A DNA stretch of 6,041 nucleotides from Burkholderiaceae bacterium (lineage in GTDB: Bacteria > Pseudomonadota > Gammaproteobacteria > Burkholderiales > Burkholderiaceae_C), in contig JANREF010000151.1 of the NCBI GenBank assembly GCA_030726195.1, forward strand, positions 1 through 6,041. The letters are read 5' to 3'. Positions 4,420 through 6,041 of this stretch are shown one piece after another; the first letter of the stretch is position 1; each line of letters begins with the position of its first letter. The notes beneath the pieces are model-generated. The model did no database searches. It was not told where the DNA came from and worked only from the letters and a program-made list of their open reading frames with translations. Made by a program: the position numbers and the translations under genes.

Positions 4420-6041
4420 CCTGCCACTCACCTTCAGATGGTTCTTGCTGTTGATCTTGGCCAAACTGGGCTTGCGCCAAGGCCGCATAAGCGCCGCCCT
4501 TGGCCAACAAGTCGTGGTGCTTGCCTTGCTCCACGATTTCGCCGTTGGCCATAACCACAATGGTATCTGCGCGCTGCACGGTAGACAAGCGGTGTGCCAC
4601 CACGATGGTGGTGCGCCCTTGCATGGCGCGGTCTAGCGCGGCTTGCACCATTTGTTCGCTGTGTGTGTCCAGCGCGCTGGTGGCCTCGTCTAGCAGTAGC
4701 AAAGGGGCGTTTTTCAGTATGGCTCGGGCAATGGCCAAGCGTTGGCGCTGGCCACCCGACAGGCGCACACCGCGCTCACCCATAAAGGTTTGGTAGCCCA
4801 TGGGCAGCGCTTCAATGAATGCATGTGCGTAAGCGGCTTGTGCAGCCGCCTTGACCTCGTCGTCTGATGCGTCGGGTCGCCCGTAGCGTATGTTGTCCAT
4901 AGCGCTGGCGGCAAATACCACGGGCTCTTGTGGCACCACGCCAACGTGCTCGCGCAGGTTGTGCAATGCCAAGCTTTGAATGGCTGTGCCTTGCAGCAAG
5001 ATGCTGCCGCTTTGCACATCGTAAAAGCGTTGCAGCAACTGCATGATGGTGGTCTTACCCGCACCGCTAGAGCCGACCAAGGCCACGGTGCTGCCCGCGG
5101 CAATGTGCAGGCTCACGTTGTTGAGAGCGGGCGTTTCTAGGCGAGAGGGGTAGGCAAACTGTACGTTGTGCAGCTGCACATCTAGGCCTTGCGCCGAGGG
5201 CTTCAGTGGCGTGGTGTGCACGCTGTCTTGAATGTGGCTGGGCATGTACAGCAGCTCGATGAGGCGTTCGCTGGCACCGGCGGCGCGCAGCAAGTCACCG
5301 CTGACCTCGCCCAGCACCGCAAAGGCACCGGCCAAAATGATCACGTACAACACAGTCTGCCCCAGCTCGCCTGCACTGAGCGTGCCTGCAAGTACGGCCA
5401 ACGTGCCCATGTACAAGCCCCACAGCAAGGCCGCGCTGGTGGCGACCATGACAAAGGTGACCAAGGCCGAACGGGCGGTGGTGCGTTTGATGGCTGAGCG
5501 AAATGCCGCGTTGGTGGACTGCTCAAATCGCTTGGCTTCGCGTCCTTGCGCCGTGTAGCTTTGCACCACCGTGATGGCATTGAGCACTTCGCTGGCCAAG
5601 GCGCTGGCATCGGCCACGCGGTCTTGGCTGTCGCGCGACAAGCGGCGCACACGCCTGCCCATCCACACACTGGGTGCAATCACCAGTACCAAGCCTGCGC
5701 ACACCTGCGCCATCATCAGCGGGTGGTGCCAGACCAACATGCCCAGCGCACCGATGCCCATGACGGCGTTGCGCAAGCCCATGCTCAACGACGAGCCCAC
5801 AACGGTTTGTACCAAGGTGGTGTCGGCGCTCAGGCGCGACAGCACATCGCCTGTGGGCGTTTGCTCGAAAAACTGTGGGCTTTGGTTGAGTACCCGTGCG
5901 TACACCGCTTGGCGAATGTCAGCGGTGATGCGCTCGCCCAGCCAGCTCACCATGTAAAAACGTGCGCCCGAAAACACCGCCAGCGCGACGGCCACACCGA
6001 ACAACAACGCGAAATGCCAGCCTATGTCTTGCGCGTTGCTG
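4397..6041 (-). CDS. ABC half-transporter, MsbA-related exporter type, N-terminus missing
   Basis: The frame is open to the right edge, so the start lies outside the window; about 547 residues are visible and I expect roughly 40-60 more with the first membrane helix. It is an inner-membrane exporter half-molecule with the membrane domain fused to the ATPase, expected to act as a dimer. Positions are counted from Leu encoded at 6005-6007. Membrane helices lie near 1-20, 80-95, 97-115, 182-208 and 216-235. The family-typical FFEQTPTGDVLSRLSADT is at 47-63. In the ATPase domain: A-loop Tyr286, Walker A GSSGAGKTT (312-320), Q-loop Q360, signature LSGGQ (416-420), Walker B LLLLDE (436-441), D-loop SALD (444-447) and H-loop H472. 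All catalytic elements are intact. It best resembles the MsbA-related permease/ATP-binding group (as in TIGR02204) rather than lipid A flippase MsbA itself; the substrate is unknown. The C-terminal tail (about 515-536) is Gln/Glu-rich and ends in the 12-bp repeat. Confidence 0.92.
   Translation of the reverse strand, partial: SNAQDIGWHFALLFGVAVALAVFSGARFYMVSWLGERITADIRQAVYARVLNQSPQFFEQTPTGDVLSRLSADTTLVQTVVGSSLSMGLRNAVMGIGALGMLVWHHPLMMAQVCAGLVLVIAPSVWMGRRVRRLSRDSQDRVADASALASEVLNAITVVQSYTAQGREAKRFEQSTNAAFRSAIKRTTARSALVTFVMVATSAALLWGLYMGTLAVLAGTLSAGELGQTVLYVIILAGAFAVLGEVSGDLLRAAGASERLIELLYMPSHIQDSVHTTPLKPSAQGLDVQLHNVQFAYPSRLETPALNNVSLHIAAGSTVALVGSSGAGKTTIMQLLQRFYDVQSGSILLQGTAIQSLALHNLREHVGVVPQEPVVFAASAMDNIRYGRPDASDDEVKAAAQAAYAHAFIEALPMGYQTFMGERGVRLSGGQRQRLAIARAILKNAPLLLLDEATSALDTHSEQMVQAALDRAMQGRTTIVVAHRLSTVQRADTIVVMANGEIVEQGKHHDLLAKGGAYAALAQAQFGQDQQQEPSEGEWQGASEVAS

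Noticed and set aside
4287..4427. Longer start for the cupin
   Set aside because: The extra 47 residues are low-complexity, overlap the ABC gene's end and the 12-bp repeat, and bypass the AAGGAG site before 4286.
1..6041. tRNA, rRNA, CRISPR array, insertion sequence, riboswitch or defence system
   Set aside because: I looked for cloverleaf-like arms, regularly spaced direct repeats with spacers, transposase-like proteins with terminal inverted repeats, and multi-gene immune or biosynthetic sets, and saw none. The tandem repeats have no spacers and the genes are ordinary housekeeping or accessory types.

Overview
The window looks like ordinary chromosomal DNA from a GC-rich betaproteobacterium, most likely of the family Comamonadaceae (Burkholderiales). 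The basis is the kind of proteins encoded (a DUF3422 membrane-anchored protein, an FNR-type regulator opening with a CRDCGIRELALF-like segment, a VOC protein with an FHLAFPVHD start, an MsbA-related half-transporter) and the high G/C at third codon positions. This placement rests on family recognition and was not tested by a search.

Layout: four genes on the + strand face two on the - strand. From the left edge: the 3' end of a DUF3422 gene (to 958); a Crp/Fnr-family regulator (1122-1829); a 345-base gap full of short direct repeats; a small VOC-fold protein (2175-2609); a D-malate/tartrate dehydrogenase (2756-3829); a 184-base convergent spacer holding a cluster of stem-loops (3864-3966); then on the - strand a 90-residue cupin (4014-4286) and an ABC half-transporter (4397 to the right edge, N-terminus outside the window).

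The genes do not form an obvious pathway. Gaps of 110-345 bases separate them, so most are probably separate transcription units. The dehydrogenase is the only one with a clear metabolic reaction (D-malate or tartrate oxidation in the cytoplasm). The regulator carries the E-x-x-S-R recognition helix of FNR, so TTGAT-N4-ATCAA boxes are its expected targets. A 9-of-10 match to that box sits exactly on its own start codon, which suggests autoregulation. It has only three of the four FNR iron-sulfur cysteines.

I do not see a defence system, mobile element, CRISPR array, biosynthetic cluster or other clearly new multi-gene system. The best second-look signals are small: the putative self-operator and missing cysteine of the regulator, the stem-loop cluster whose loops share or complement the pentamer CTTGA, and short tandem duplications (7-15 bp units) in four of the five gaps and at one gene end.
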